NCBI RefSeq assembly: GCF_004564135.1
Contig: NZ_CP038255.1
Coordinates: 3,087,501 to 3,151,500 of the forward strand
DNA: 64,000 nt
Direction of reading: 5' to 3'
Source: Terasakiella sp. SH-1
GTDB taxonomy: Bacteria > Pseudomonadota > Alphaproteobacteria > Rhodospirillales > Terasakiellaceae
In this document: positions 35,151 to 43,646 of the stretch, one piece after another
Numbering within the stretch: position 1 is the first letter of the stretch
Layout of the letters: every line of letters starts with the position of its first letter
The notes under the pieces: generated by a model
The model's input: the letters and a program-made list of their open reading frames with translations, nothing else
The model's database searches: none
Told to the model about the DNA's origin: nothing
Program-made: the position numbers and the translations under genes

Positions 35151-36953
35151 ATGGCCCAGCCTCCCCTTCTGACTTTGCGCGATATCCACGTCACATTTGG
35201 GGGCCGCCCAGTGTTTGAAGGGGTAGAATGTGCCATTCACCCCGGTGATCGCATCTGTCTGGTCGGGCGCAATGGTTCCGGCAAATCCACATTAATGAAA
35301 GTCATTGCCGGATTGGTGGAAAAAGATGACGGCGAACGGTTTGTTCAACCCGGTGTCACCGTCTCCTATCTGCCTCAGGACCCAATTATGCCCGAAGGTC
35401 AAACAGTCCATGATTATGTCCATGCGGGCCTACGCCATGAAGAAGAAGCCCACCGAGTCGATATCTGTCTGGAAGCCATGAAACTGGACGGCAACCGCGA
35501 CACCTCCACCCTGTCTGGTGGGGAAGGACGCCGTGCGGCCATTGCCCGCGCCCTTGTGTCTGAACCCGATATTTTATTGTTAGATGAGCCGACCAACCAC
35601 CTTGACCTCCCCACCATCCAATGGCTGGAAGAAGAACTACAATCTTTCCGTGGTGCCATGATGATGATCAGTCACGATCGCACATTCTTGCGTAAACTCT
35701 CACGCCAATTGCTGTGGCTGGATCGTTCCAAAATTCGCCGCACCGAACAGGGCTATGAATTTTTTGATGAATGGGTAGAGCAGGTCTTGCTTGAGGAAGA
35801 AAAAGAACTGACCCGCATCAATATCCAAATTGCCGAAGAAGAGCGCTATATGCTCAAAGGTGTCACCGCACGGCGCAAACGCAACATGCGCCGGGTGCGC
35901 AAACTCGCCGACCTGCGCCAACAAAAGGCTGCGCGCGTTCACATGCAGGGTACAGCCAATCTGAAAGTGGAAAGCGGGGAAAGTTCCGGCAAGCTGGTGA
36001 TTGAAGCCAAAGACCTGCATAAATCCTTTGGGGACAAGGTCATTGCCAAGGGCTTTTCCACTCGTATTATGCGCGGCGATAAAATCGGTCTGATCGGTCC
36101 CAACGGAGCAGGCAAGACCACCTTGCTGAAAATGCTCACAGGTAAACTGGATCCAGATAGTGGCGACATCCGAATCGGCACTAATTTGACAGCGGCCTAT
36201 TTCGATCAGAAACGCGATAACCTGCCCCAAGATGCCACCCCGTGGGATTACTTGGCCGATATGGGCGGTGATCAAATTATTGTCCATGACCAGCCCAAAC
36301 ATGTGGTCACTTACATGCGTGATTTTCTGTTTGAAGAGCGCCAGGCCCGCCAGCCCATCCATGCGCTCTCAGGTGGGGAAAAAAATCGCCTGATGCTCGC
36401 CAAACTGCTGGCAAGCCCGACCAATTTCCTCGTACTTGATGAACCAACCAACGATCTGGATATGGAAACACTGGATTTATTGCAGGAAGTTCTCGCAGAA
36501 TATGATGGCACACTTTTGCTTGTCAGCCACGATCGTGATTTTCTGGACCGGGTTGTGACCTCCACCATCGCAGTGGAAGGCAATGGCGATGTGCAGGAAT
36601 ACCCCGGTGGGTTTGAAGATTACCTCAGTCAACGCCAAATCAAGGAACAGGCTGTAGCACCTATTAAAACCAAGACGGTTGAAAAACCAAAAGAACAACC
36701 GAAAAAGTCCAAAGGCAAACTCAGCTATAAAGACCAGCGTGAACTGGATATGCTGCCTTCAACCATGGAAAAGCTGACAGCAGAGAAAGAACAACTGGAA
36801 ACCGCTATGGCTGATCCAGACCTGTTTGCGAAAAACCCGGATAAATTCCAAAAAACCAGTGATCGCTTAAATGAAGTCCAAGGCGAGCTTGATCATTGTG
36901 AAGAACGCTGGCTGGAACTGGAAATGTTACAGGAAGAATTGGCCGGAAATTAG
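35151..36953 (+). CDS. uup: ABC-F family ATPase Uup
   Basis: 600 residues with two ABC domains and no TM part. Walker A sequences are GRNGSGKST (near 40) and GPNGAGKTT (near 320). Signature motifs are LSGGEGRRAAIARAL and LSGGEKNRLMLAKLL, with DEPTNHLD and DEPTNDLD. The C-terminal 80 residues are a Lys/Glu coiled coil (YKDQRELDMLPSTMEKLTAE), the DNA-binding tail typical of Uup. ABC-F proteins act on ribosomes; Uup has also been linked to transposon excision and recombination. Confidence 0.93.
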   Translation: MAQPPLLTLRDIHVTFGGRPVFEGVECAIHPGDRICLVGRNGSGKSTLMKVIAGLVEKDDGERFVQPGVTVSYLPQDPIMPEGQTVHDYVHAGLRHEEEAHRVDICLEAMKLDGNRDTSTLSGGEGRRAAIARALVSEPDILLLDEPTNHLDLPTIQWLEEELQSFRGAMMMISHDRTFLRKLSRQLLWLDRSKIRRTEQGYEFFDEWVEQVLLEEEKELTRINIQIAEEERYMLKGVTARRKRNMRRVRKLADLRQQKAARVHMQGTANLKVESGESSGKLVIEAKDLHKSFGDKVIAKGFSTRIMRGDKIGLIGPNGAGKTTLLKMLTGKLDPDSGDIRIGTNLTAAYFDQKRDNLPQDATPWDYLADMGGDQIIVHDQPKHVVTYMRDFLFEERQARQPIHALSGGEKNRLMLAKLLASPTNFLVLDEPTNDLDMETLDLLQEVLAEYDGTLLLVSHDRDFLDRVVTSTIAVEGNGDVQEYPGGFEDYLSQRQIKEQAVAPIKTKTVEKPKEQPKKSKGKLSYKDQRELDMLPSTMEKLTAEKEQLETAMADPDLFAKNPDKFQKTSDRLNEVQGELDHCEERWLELEMLQEELAGN

Positions 36954-37018
36954 GGGCAGGACCTATTCATTTACTGACCCTAGAAGATAATCATCATTCC
37001 CGCCTTACAAGAAACGAG

Positions 37019-37831
37019 TTAAACCTCAATCCGCTCAACCAAAGCGCCCTTATCTTCAAAACAGACGCAAACCAGTTTACCACCCAACCCGCAACCACCA
37101 TCAATACAAAGCTGGTGTTTTGCCATATGGAATCCCTGATGGCGGTGATCATAGCCGCGAATCGTGCGCTCAAATCCATTATAAGGGTGATCCAGTTCAC
37201 GAAATTCCTGCGTGCCCCACCAAAAGGCATCACTTTGTGCATCCAGCGGCATATCTGGCACCACATTGGCGTTTACAAAAAGAAGCTTCTTGTCTTCGCT
37301 GTAAGCAGCCCGCTTTAAAGCATCCATATATTGTTCATGCCCATCCATCTTATGCATGTTGTTTTTGAGCATCCCCATCCAGTTGCTCACGCCTTTCATG
37401 CCATCATGGGTGGCAGCAATCCCTTCCTCACAGCTGGTGCCATAAGCCCGAAGGGTGCTATCAACCCCTTGATTTGCCATCCAGACCAAAACTTCTTCCG
37501 GTTCCTTGGCAAAGGGGAGATGGCGCAGCTTATAGAGCATTTCTTCCTGACAGCCGCGCAAAAAGATCACATCATCCAGTTCTGCCCCATCCTGAAGAAT
37601 AACAAGACGGCGAAAGTTGAGAATCTCGTTGATACATCCCGCCACATCCGGGCCACGGCCCATGATGTTTCCGGTATAGATCAACACATCACCGGGCAGG
37701 AAATGATTGGCAAGCTGCCCATGCACAGCCTTGAGCTGTTCCAGCTGACCATGCACGGCAGACACGGCCCAAATGCGCCGTTTCCCTACGATTTCTGCAA
37801 ATTTACTACCCTGTGACATATCCGAATTCAT
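37019..37831 (-). CDS. Degenerate PPP-family metallophosphoesterase (pseudo-phosphatase)
   Basis: 270 residues that align by layout with PPP phosphatases/ApaH-like proteins but have lost the catalytic residues. GDxHG is SAVHGQ, GDxxDRG is GNIMGRGP, GNHE is GCQE, the VHAG strand is VNANV, and the GH motif is GYDHR. Only one expected His remains in the first motif. The protein is intact and full-length, so it has probably been kept for binding or regulation. An in-frame ATG at 37819 is an alternative start. It converges on uup; 36954-37018 shows no clear terminator. Confidence 0.75.
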   Translation of the reverse strand: MNSDMSQGSKFAEIVGKRRIWAVSAVHGQLEQLKAVHGQLANHFLPGDVLIYTGNIMGRGPDVAGCINEILNFRRLVILQDGAELDDVIFLRGCQEEMLYKLRHLPFAKEPEEVLVWMANQGVDSTLRAYGTSCEEGIAATHDGMKGVSNWMGMLKNNMHKMDGHEQYMDALKRAAYSEDKKLLFVNANVVPDMPLDAQSDAFWWGTQEFRELDHPYNGFERTIRGYDHRHQGFHMAKHQLCIDGGCGLGGKLVCVCFEDKGALVERIEV

Positions 37832-37902
37832 TCACCATAAGAAAAGGCAGGAGGATCATTTGACCCGTCCTGCCCATCCAAAAGACGTTTAGCGTGAGAA
37901 GC

Positions 37903-38409
37903 TTATGCAGCTTTCTCCTTCTGGAGGACGCCTTCCAGTTTCTCAGTTGCTGCAACTTTGTCAATATTTTCAACAGCTGCAACTTCATGCGCCAGACGCT
38001 CAAGCGCGGCTTCATAGATTTGACGTTCTGAGAAAGACTGGTCCGGCTGGCCAACATTGCGATAAAGATCGCGAACAACTTCTGCAATCAAAACCGGGTC
38101 GCCAGAGTTGATTTTTGCTTCATATTCCTGTGCGCGGCGACTCCACATGGTGCGCTTCACTTTGGCTTTGCCCTTCAGCGTGGTCATGGCATTTTCCATG
38201 ATTTTACCAGAACTGAGTTTGCGCAAGCCAGCAGCCTTGATTTTGCCAACCGGAACACGCAACGTCATGCGCTCATGTTCAAAGGTAATGACAAACAGCT
38301 GCAATTCGTGACCACCAATTTCCTGTGTTTCCACACCAACAACGCGGCCAACGCCATGTGTCGGATACACAACAAAGTCACCAGAATCGAACGGGAGGTT
38401 TTGAGCCAT
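37903..38409 (-). CDS. CarD family transcriptional regulator
   Basis: 168 residues. The N-terminal Tudor-like RNA-polymerase-interacting domain is clear: FVVYPTHGVGRVVGVE and then LFVITFEHERMTLRVPVGK. A helical DNA-binding part contains RRAQEYEAKINSGDPVLIAEVVRDL. CarD-type proteins bind RNAP beta and modulate open-complex formation. I start at ATG 38409 (MAQNLPFDSGD); 12 additional upstream codons lack a ribosome site. The neighbour fdxA on the same strand is separated by a terminator. Confidence 0.93.
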   Translation of the reverse strand: MAQNLPFDSGDFVVYPTHGVGRVVGVETQEIGGHELQLFVITFEHERMTLRVPVGKIKAAGLRKLSSGKIMENAMTTLKGKAKVKRTMWSRRAQEYEAKINSGDPVLIAEVVRDLYRNVGQPDQSFSERQIYEAALERLAHEVAAVENIDKVAATEKLEGVLQKEKAA

Positions 38410-38593
38410 ATTTTTTTCTCTCTTACTCTTCACACAGGCACTCACAAAACGCTCGTCACCAAAATGGCGACAAAAAAAACCATCTGCACATCTAGGCAGA
38501 AGGGTTCAAACGACAGTGAATGTCCATATGTTGTTAGTAGGCCAGTCCAGAATTCAATCAGGTTTGACAGGTCTAATTCGACTCTGGACGGTC

Positions 38594-38617
38594 AAAAACC
38601 GGCCCCCACGGAACCGG
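38594..38617 (-). terminator. Terminator between fdxA and carD
   Basis: On the minus strand CCGGTTCC pairs with GGGGCCGG (two G-U pairs in RNA) around a three-base loop and is followed by TTTTTGAC. Plus-strand arms are 38599-38606 and 38610-38617. The stretch 38410-38785 has no gene; besides this it holds the carD promoter and a larger hairpin at 38687-38743. Confidence 0.65.
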
Positions 38618-38686
38618 CTGTTGGCACAGTATATAGCACAAGATTGGTCAAAAATACAGACCTAAGTTACAAAAACATGACAGAAA

Positions 38687-38743
38687 CCCGCCTTCTTACA
38701 GCTCTTTTCTCTAAATCTGAAAAGAGCTGTAGGCGAAAGCGGG
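38687..38743. other. Long perfect hairpin downstream of fdxA
   Basis: A 12-base perfect stem (38697-38708, TACAGCTCTTTT, with 38720-38731) is nested in an outer CCCGC/GCGGG stem (38687-38691 with 38739-38743). It lies about 45-100 bases after the fdxA stop. There is no T-run directly after it on the minus strand, so it may be a 3' stabilising element or part of a two-step terminator. Confidence 0.5.
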
Positions 38744-38785
38744 GTCATTTTTGTAAAAAATGCTGCAAAGCAATAAACTTAGCGA

Positions 38786-39121
38786 TTAATCGCCTGCACC
38801 CGGCTTTTCACTCAGGTCTGCTTTTTTACCAGCTTTACCGTTTTGTTCGTCTGCACCTTCCATCGGCTCTTTCTTCGACGTAATGTTCGGCCAAACTTCA
38901 GAGAATTTCTGGTTAATTTCCAGCCATTCTTCAATGCCGTCTTCTGTATCCGGCAAAATTGCTTCCGCCGGGCATTCCGGTTCACACACACCACAGTCGA
39001 TACATTCATCCGGGTTAATCACCAGCGTGTTTTCACCCTCATAGAAACAATCAACCGGGCAGACCTCCACACAGTCGGTGTATTTACATTTAATACAGTT
39101 TTCCACGACAACGTAGGTCAT
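38786..39121 (-). CDS. fdxA: Seven-iron ferredoxin FdxA
   Basis: 111 residues. The cluster pattern of 7Fe ferredoxins is intact: [19 protein letters not shown] near the N terminus for the 3Fe-4S cluster and one 4Fe-4S ligand, then [17 protein letters not shown]. The C-terminal part is helical and polar, as in alphaproteobacterial FdxA, and ends in a charged tail that is not conserved. It is a low-potential electron carrier; the partner is unknown. It probably forms a single-gene transcript. Confidence 0.93.
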   Translation of the reverse strand: MTYVVVENCIKCKYTDCVEVCPVDCFYEGENTLVINPDECIDCGVCEPECPAEAILPDTEDGIEEWLEINQKFSEVWPNITSKKEPMEGADEQNGKAGKKADLSEKPGAGD

Positions 39122-39368
39122 TTATTTCTCCGTTCATAAGATCGTTTGCGCCCGATTCGGCCATGCAAACGAATCGTTGATCCTGTTATTCACCACGGCG
39201 AAGCCCGGCAAACAGTGCAATTCAGGTAGCATAATCCGATACACACAGCAACCATATGAATAATGTGGATATTGTTTTTTTGCCTGTATTTGCATTGCCT
39301 TAGAAAAGAATAATACTTGAACGAATTTGAACAAGCTCATACCTTTTTGAAAAAGAAGGAATTCATTA

Positions 39369-39971
39369 ATGGCTGAACGACTTTTCTACCCTGCAACTGA
39401 ACGCAACCGTGAACCGATTTTATCCGTTCTTCAAGAACACCTTCCCCCAAAAGGGCGTATTCTTGAAATTGCCAGCGGCAGTGGTGAACATGTCGTTCAT
39501 TTTGCAAAATCCTATCCCCATATTACATGGCACCCCAGTGATCTTGGCCCAGATTGCCTCAACAGTATTAAGGCTTGGCGCGATCATTATGGGCTGTCCA
39601 ATATCGAATCTCCTTTACAGCTGGATACCACCAAAGCTGAAAACTGGCCTGAATTTAAGGTCGATGCACTGATATGTATCAATATGGTCCATATCAGCCC
39701 CTGGCCGGCAACAGAAGGCTTGATGAAAAAAGCTTCCCAACTGCTCAAAAAAGAGGGGTTCCTCTATCTCTACGGCCCTTACAAGAAAAATGGTCAACAT
39801 ACCGCCCCCAGTAATGTGGCCTTTGACCAACAGCTTCAGGCCACAGATTCGCGCTTTGGCGTACGTGATATGGAAAGGGTCGTCAACGAAGCTGAAAAAA
39901 ACGGTCTGAAACTGACACAAACCACCGCAATGCCTGCAAATAATTTTTCCCTATTTTTTCACACAGCGTAA
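39369..39971 (+). CDS. SAM-dependent methyltransferase, DUF938 family
   Basis: 200 residues. The SAM motif is ILEIASGSGEHVVHFA (near 32). The family pattern includes RLFYPATERNREPIL at the start, WHPSDLGPDCLNSI, and NMVHISPWPATEGLM. It is a cytoplasmic class I methyltransferase fold; the substrate is unknown. ATG 39369 has AAGGAA upstream. A small membrane-protein gene follows after 17 bases. Confidence 0.87.
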   Translation: MAERLFYPATERNREPILSVLQEHLPPKGRILEIASGSGEHVVHFAKSYPHITWHPSDLGPDCLNSIKAWRDHYGLSNIESPLQLDTTKAENWPEFKVDALICINMVHISPWPATEGLMKKASQLLKKEGFLYLYGPYKKNGQHTAPSNVAFDQQLQATDSRFGVRDMERVVNEAEKNGLKLTQTTAMPANNFSLFFHTA

Positions 39972-39988
39972 CGTTATATGCTTTGGGT

Positions 39989-40216
39989 ATGAGCAAGCAC
40001 CCCAGTTTCAAAGCCGACATGGCTGTTTTTGCCCTGATTATTTTTCTGCTGGGCAGCGTCTTTTCCTTTTTTGTTTTGGAAAAAGACCCGGATGCCCGGC
40101 TGGGCCTGTTTGGCATCAGCATCTGGGTGCTGGTGATTATCGGGGCAATTGTGTTTCGCAAACGTGCCGCCCAGCGCGACGAAGATGAGACAACTCACGA
40201 CCAGCCCAAAAAATGA
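39989..40216 (+). CDS. Small two-helix membrane protein
   Basis: 75 residues from ATG 39989 (an upstream TTG in frame is less likely). Two TM helices are seen: MAVFALIIFLLGSVFSFFVL (about 11-30) and LFGISIWVLVIIGAIVF (about 42-58). A charged C-terminal tail follows, RKRAAQRDEDE. No family is recognised. It probably shares a transcript with the preceding methyltransferase and is followed by a terminator. Confidence 0.6.
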   Translation: MSKHPSFKADMAVFALIIFLLGSVFSFFVLEKDPDARLGLFGISIWVLVIIGAIVFRKRAAQRDEDETTHDQPKK

Positions 40217-40246
40217 AAAGGCCCACCAAAACAGGTGAGCCTCTTT
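40216..40246. terminator. Bidirectional terminator
   Basis: AAAGGCCCACC (40217-40227) pairs with GGTGAGCCTCTTT (40233-40245), with one mismatch in the stem. It lies between the convergent small membrane-protein gene and the maoC-like gene. Confidence 0.75.
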
Positions 40247-40283
40247 ATCTTGATAGAGGTTCTACAGCCCTTGTCTGTAAACC

Positions 40284-40712
40284 TTAAGAGCGATCGGGAA
40301 CCATGATGGTTGCCTCACCCTTGATCACAGTTGTGTCGCCAACACTACAGATGGTTTCAAACTTGATCATTTTCTTGGCATCGTCTTTTTCCAGTGCTGT
40401 CACACGCGCAACAACCGTATCGCCAATTTTAACAGGGGCTTTGAATTTCAGATTTTGTTCAATGTAAATACAGCCCGGACCAGGCAGCTTTGTCCCAAAA
40501 ACAGTGGAGATAAAGCCGGAGCTAAGCATGCCATGGGCAATGCGTGTTTTAAACATGGTCTGAGAGGCAAATGCTTCGTCCAAATGAACCGGGTTTGTAT
40601 CGCCTGATACACCTGCAAAAGCCATGATGTCAGCTTCTGTCACGGTTTTTGAAAAAACATCGGTCATGCCAACGTCGATCTCATCGTATGAATAGCCGTA
40701 AAGCTCTTCCAT
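40284..40712 (-). CDS. MaoC-like (R)-specific enoyl-CoA hydratase
   Basis: 142 residues of the MaoC/PhaJ hot-dog family. The hydratase motif is present: FAGVSGDTNPVHLDEAFA, with the catalytic Asp and His, followed by RIAHGMLSSGFIS. Such enzymes hydrate trans-2-enoyl-CoA to (R)-3-hydroxyacyl-CoA, linking beta-oxidation to polyhydroxyalkanoate or other pathways. No PHA gene is adjacent, so the pathway is open. Confidence 0.87.
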   Translation of the reverse strand: MEELYGYSYDEIDVGMTDVFSKTVTEADIMAFAGVSGDTNPVHLDEAFASQTMFKTRIAHGMLSSGFISTVFGTKLPGPGCIYIEQNLKFKAPVKIGDTVVARVTALEKDDAKKMIKFETICSVGDTTVIKGEATIMVPDRS

Positions 40713-40814
40713 GGTCTTTTCCTCATCAACTTAATTATTAACTTGTGCAGCGCACTATATACGGAAGTAAATTTCTGCCAAAGTGAAAATTCCCCCTTTT
40801 CAGGATTGAAAAGA

Positions 40815-41873
40815 ATGTTTCATAATGCGCCCGTTATGCTCAAGAGACCGTTTTTCATATTCGCCCTGATCTTTCTGGCAATCAGTCACCCTGTACAGGC
40901 CGAAAAAATATTGCCTGCCCCGTCCATGATCTTGCCCATCGAATGTGAACTGGGCTGGAACTGCTGGATTGCCAATTATGTCGATCATGAGCGCGGGCCA
41001 CAAACCAAAGACTATACCTGCGGTACACAAACCTACAACGCCCACAAGGGAACGGATTTCATGATCCGGAATTTTCGTGATATGCAGGCCGGTGTCGTGG
41101 TGCGTGCCGTCAGCGATGGCATTGTTGTGGGCACACGCGATCACATGAAAGACATCGATTATCGCAAACTGCCTAAAGAAAAAATCGCCAAAAAACAATG
41201 TGGCAACGGGGTGCGCCTTGAACATAAAAACGGCTGGATCACCAAATATTGCCATTTGCGCAAAAACAGTGTGAAGGTCAAAAAAGGCGACCAGGTTAAG
41301 CAAGGCGATATTATCGGGTTGGTTGGACATTCCGGCATGGCGACCTTTCCCCACCTTCATTTTCAGGTGGAATATATCCCCAAAGGATCAACCCAACGCC
41401 AAGGATATGTTGTTGACCCCTTTGTTGGCATTTCACGCAGTGCCCCTTGCGAAATCGGGGCGAAACCTTTATGGCCCCCCTCACTCTTGCATGACCTCAC
41501 CTATCGCAAACTCGATATTTTTGACATGGGTTTTGCCGCAACACAGCCTAAACAATCTGGCCTTGCCCAGGGTCTTTATGATGATGAAACCCTGTCTATT
41601 CGTTCGCCCAAGCTTTTCTTATGGGGGCGCTTTCTTCATGTGAAAAAAGGCGATAGCCTGACGTTTCAAATCACAGCTCCCGACGATTCTGTCTTGCTGG
41701 ATTACACCAGCACCATTGATAAGGACCAAGCCTACCGCACTCTTCACGCAGGGCTTCGCAAACCTACCCTGAACTGGGATAGCGGGGTTTATCGGGGGTA
41801 TATCAAACTGGTCCGCCAAGATGAAAACGGTGGACGAATTTATAAATCTGAGACCACAATCACCCTGAAATAA
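40815..41873 (+). CDS. M23 family metallopeptidase (LytM-like)
   Basis: 352 residues. ATG 40815 is chosen because AGGA lies upstream at good distance; the product then begins MFHNAPVMLKRPFFIFALIF, a signal peptide cut near HPVQA. The peptidase domain has the first Zn motif in NAHKGTDF (HxxxD) and the second in HLHFQVE (HxH), both intact, so it may cut peptidoglycan cross-links. The C-terminal 130 residues are beta-rich and of unknown role. It is divergent from the maoC-like gene. Confidence 0.85.
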   Translation: MFHNAPVMLKRPFFIFALIFLAISHPVQAEKILPAPSMILPIECELGWNCWIANYVDHERGPQTKDYTCGTQTYNAHKGTDFMIRNFRDMQAGVVVRAVSDGIVVGTRDHMKDIDYRKLPKEKIAKKQCGNGVRLEHKNGWITKYCHLRKNSVKVKKGDQVKQGDIIGLVGHSGMATFPHLHFQVEYIPKGSTQRQGYVVDPFVGISRSAPCEIGAKPLWPPSLLHDLTYRKLDIFDMGFAATQPKQSGLAQGLYDDETLSIRSPKLFLWGRFLHVKKGDSLTFQITAPDDSVLLDYTSTIDKDQAYRTLHAGLRKPTLNWDSGVYRGYIKLVRQDENGGRIYKSETTITLK

Positions 41874-41947
41874 ATCAAAATAATTGTTGAACGATCTAAC
41901 AGTTTAATATATTAGCATATGCAAATATTTAGCGATGGAGATGAATA

Positions 41948-42301
41948 ATGGATAAAAACTACCCCGCAATCGCCAAGGACCTGACAGGCGCAATCCGCAC
42001 CCTGCGCGGTGCAATCCCCGATACAATGGCCGCCTTTTCCAATCTGGCGCAAACGGCCAGTGCCGATAGCGTTCTGGACCCAAAAGCCAAAGAACTTCTT
42101 GCCATTGCCATCGCCATCACCACACGCTGTGACGGCTGTATTGCGTTTCATGTCAAAGCGGCAATCAAATACGGTGCCACCCGTGAAGAAATTGCAGAAA
42201 CAGTTGGCATGGCTGTTTATATGGGCGGTGGCCCTTCCATGATTTACGGTGCACAAACACTTGAAGCTTTTGACCAGTTTATGGAAAAAAAGGCCAAATA
42301 A
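41948..42301 (+). CDS. Carboxymuconolactone decarboxylase/AhpD-like protein
   Basis: 117 residues. The AhpD core motif is TTRCDGCIAFHVKAA (CxxC followed by His), near residues 57-71, with EIAETVGMAVYMGGGPS after it. Proteins with this intact CxxC usually act as thiol peroxidase/reductase partners rather than as decarboxylases. It is separated from the M23 gene by an AT-rich gap and ends at a strong terminator. Confidence 0.87.
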   Translation: MDKNYPAIAKDLTGAIRTLRGAIPDTMAAFSNLAQTASADSVLDPKAKELLAIAIAITTRCDGCIAFHVKAAIKYGATREEIAETVGMAVYMGGGPSMIYGAQTLEAFDQFMEKKAK

Positions 42302-42303
42302 TC

Positions 42304-42335
42304 AAAAAAGCCCCTGTGAAATCAGGGGCTTTTTT
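42304..42335. terminator. Bidirectional terminator
   Basis: AAAAAAGCCCCTG (42304-42316) pairs perfectly with CAGGGGCTTTTTT (42323-42335). It is shared by the AhpD-like gene and the convergent M16 peptidase operon, whose last stop codon is at 42340. Confidence 0.95.
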
Positions 42336-42339
42336 GTTA

Positions 42340-43644
42340 TCAGAACGGGAGCCCTTCCGGCTGGCCGACCACTACGGCTTTTAATTTGTCCGGTGTTAAC
42401 AAAGACTTTGCAACCCGGTTCACATCTTCAACACTCACCGCCTCAACCTGCTGGTTTCGTGTTTCCAGAAAATCAATCGGCAAACGATCGCGCTGCATGC
42501 CTGCTAAAATACTGGCAATCCGATCACTAGATTTAAAACGCAACGGGAAAGACCCTGTCAGATAGGTCTTGGCATCGGCCACTTCCTCTGCACTAAAACC
42601 ACTTTCCAATGCCTTTTGCCATTCTTCACGCACCACACCCAGCGTCTCTTTCACGCGGGCATTTTGCGTTCCTGCCCCCACCAGCCAAAGGGCTGCCTTG
42701 TCATAATTCACCAAATAGCTATAGACCGAATAAACCAATCCACGTTTTTCACGCACTTCTTCATACAGACGCGATGCAAAACCGCCGCCGCCCAGCATAT
42801 AGTTCAAGACATAGGCCGGATAAAAATCCTCATGGTGGCGATCAATGCCCCCTTGAACCATCATAATACTGCTTTGCGGTATCGGCTTTGAAATCACCTG
42901 TGTCTTCTTATTCAAGGTCAACGATGCCTCAGGTAACTGCCACGCGGCTGCTTTATCCGGCAAAGAACCGAAAGTTTCGTCCAACAATTTTTGCAATGCC
43001 TGCGCGGTGATATCCCCGGATACGCCAATCACCAGATTGTCTTTCCCCAGACGCGTCTTTACAAAATGAGCTAAATCTTCCCGACTGACGTTTTGAATAC
43101 CTGTAATTGTCCCTTTCGAACCACGTCCATAAGGGTGGAAACCTAAAACAGACTTGTAAAGCGCCAATGTCCCAAGTGTTGCCGGGTCTTCCTGACGCTG
43201 TCTCAGATCAGCCAGAATTTGCGAGCGCATACGTTCAACAGGCTCCCCATCAAAACGTGGGTGCATCAAGGCTGTTTTCAGCATGTCCATCGCCGCATCC
43301 ATATTTTCACGCAGTGTCAAAACCCGCCCATTAAAATTATCCATCCCAGCCTCAAAGCGCAGGGTAATGGACAAAGCTTCAAGACGGGACTGAAAAGCCT
43401 GAGAATCCCATTTTCCGGCCCCTTCATCCATCGTGGCAGAGGCCAAACGCGCCAGCCCTTCTTTCCCGACAGGATCAAGGGCAGCGCCCCCGCGAAAGGA
43501 AAAATGCAAGGAAACAATCGGGTTGGTGTGATCTTCAATCAACCATGCCGTCACACCACTGCTGGATTTCACCTCCTGCACCGGAGCCAATGCATGGGCT
43601 GGAAGGCTGAACAAAAAGCCAAGGATCAAAAAAAGCAACCGCAT
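42340..43644 (-). CDS. M16 family peptidase homologue, non-catalytic partner
   Basis: 434 residues with signal peptide MRLLFLILGFLFSLPAHA. It has the M16 fold, but the inverted Zn motif HxxEH is absent: the equivalent stretch reads GLARLASATMDEGAG. The C-terminal part keeps the RGLVYSVYSYL-type Arg/Tyr substrate-binding pair. This is the usual make-up of the inactive half in heterodimeric M16B pairs. It begins two bases after the stop of the catalytic partner gene, supporting a complex in the periplasm. Confidence 0.87.
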   Translation of the reverse strand: MRLLFLILGFLFSLPAHALAPVQEVKSSSGVTAWLIEDHTNPIVSLHFSFRGGAALDPVGKEGLARLASATMDEGAGKWDSQAFQSRLEALSITLRFEAGMDNFNGRVLTLRENMDAAMDMLKTALMHPRFDGEPVERMRSQILADLRQRQEDPATLGTLALYKSVLGFHPYGRGSKGTITGIQNVSREDLAHFVKTRLGKDNLVIGVSGDITAQALQKLLDETFGSLPDKAAAWQLPEASLTLNKKTQVISKPIPQSSIMMVQGGIDRHHEDFYPAYVLNYMLGGGGFASRLYEEVREKRGLVYSVYSYLVNYDKAALWLVGAGTQNARVKETLGVVREEWQKALESGFSAEEVADAKTYLTGSFPLRFKSSDRIASILAGMQRDRLPIDFLETRNQQVEAVSVEDVNRVAKSLLTPDKLKAVVVGQPEGLPF

Positions 43645-43646
43645 GA

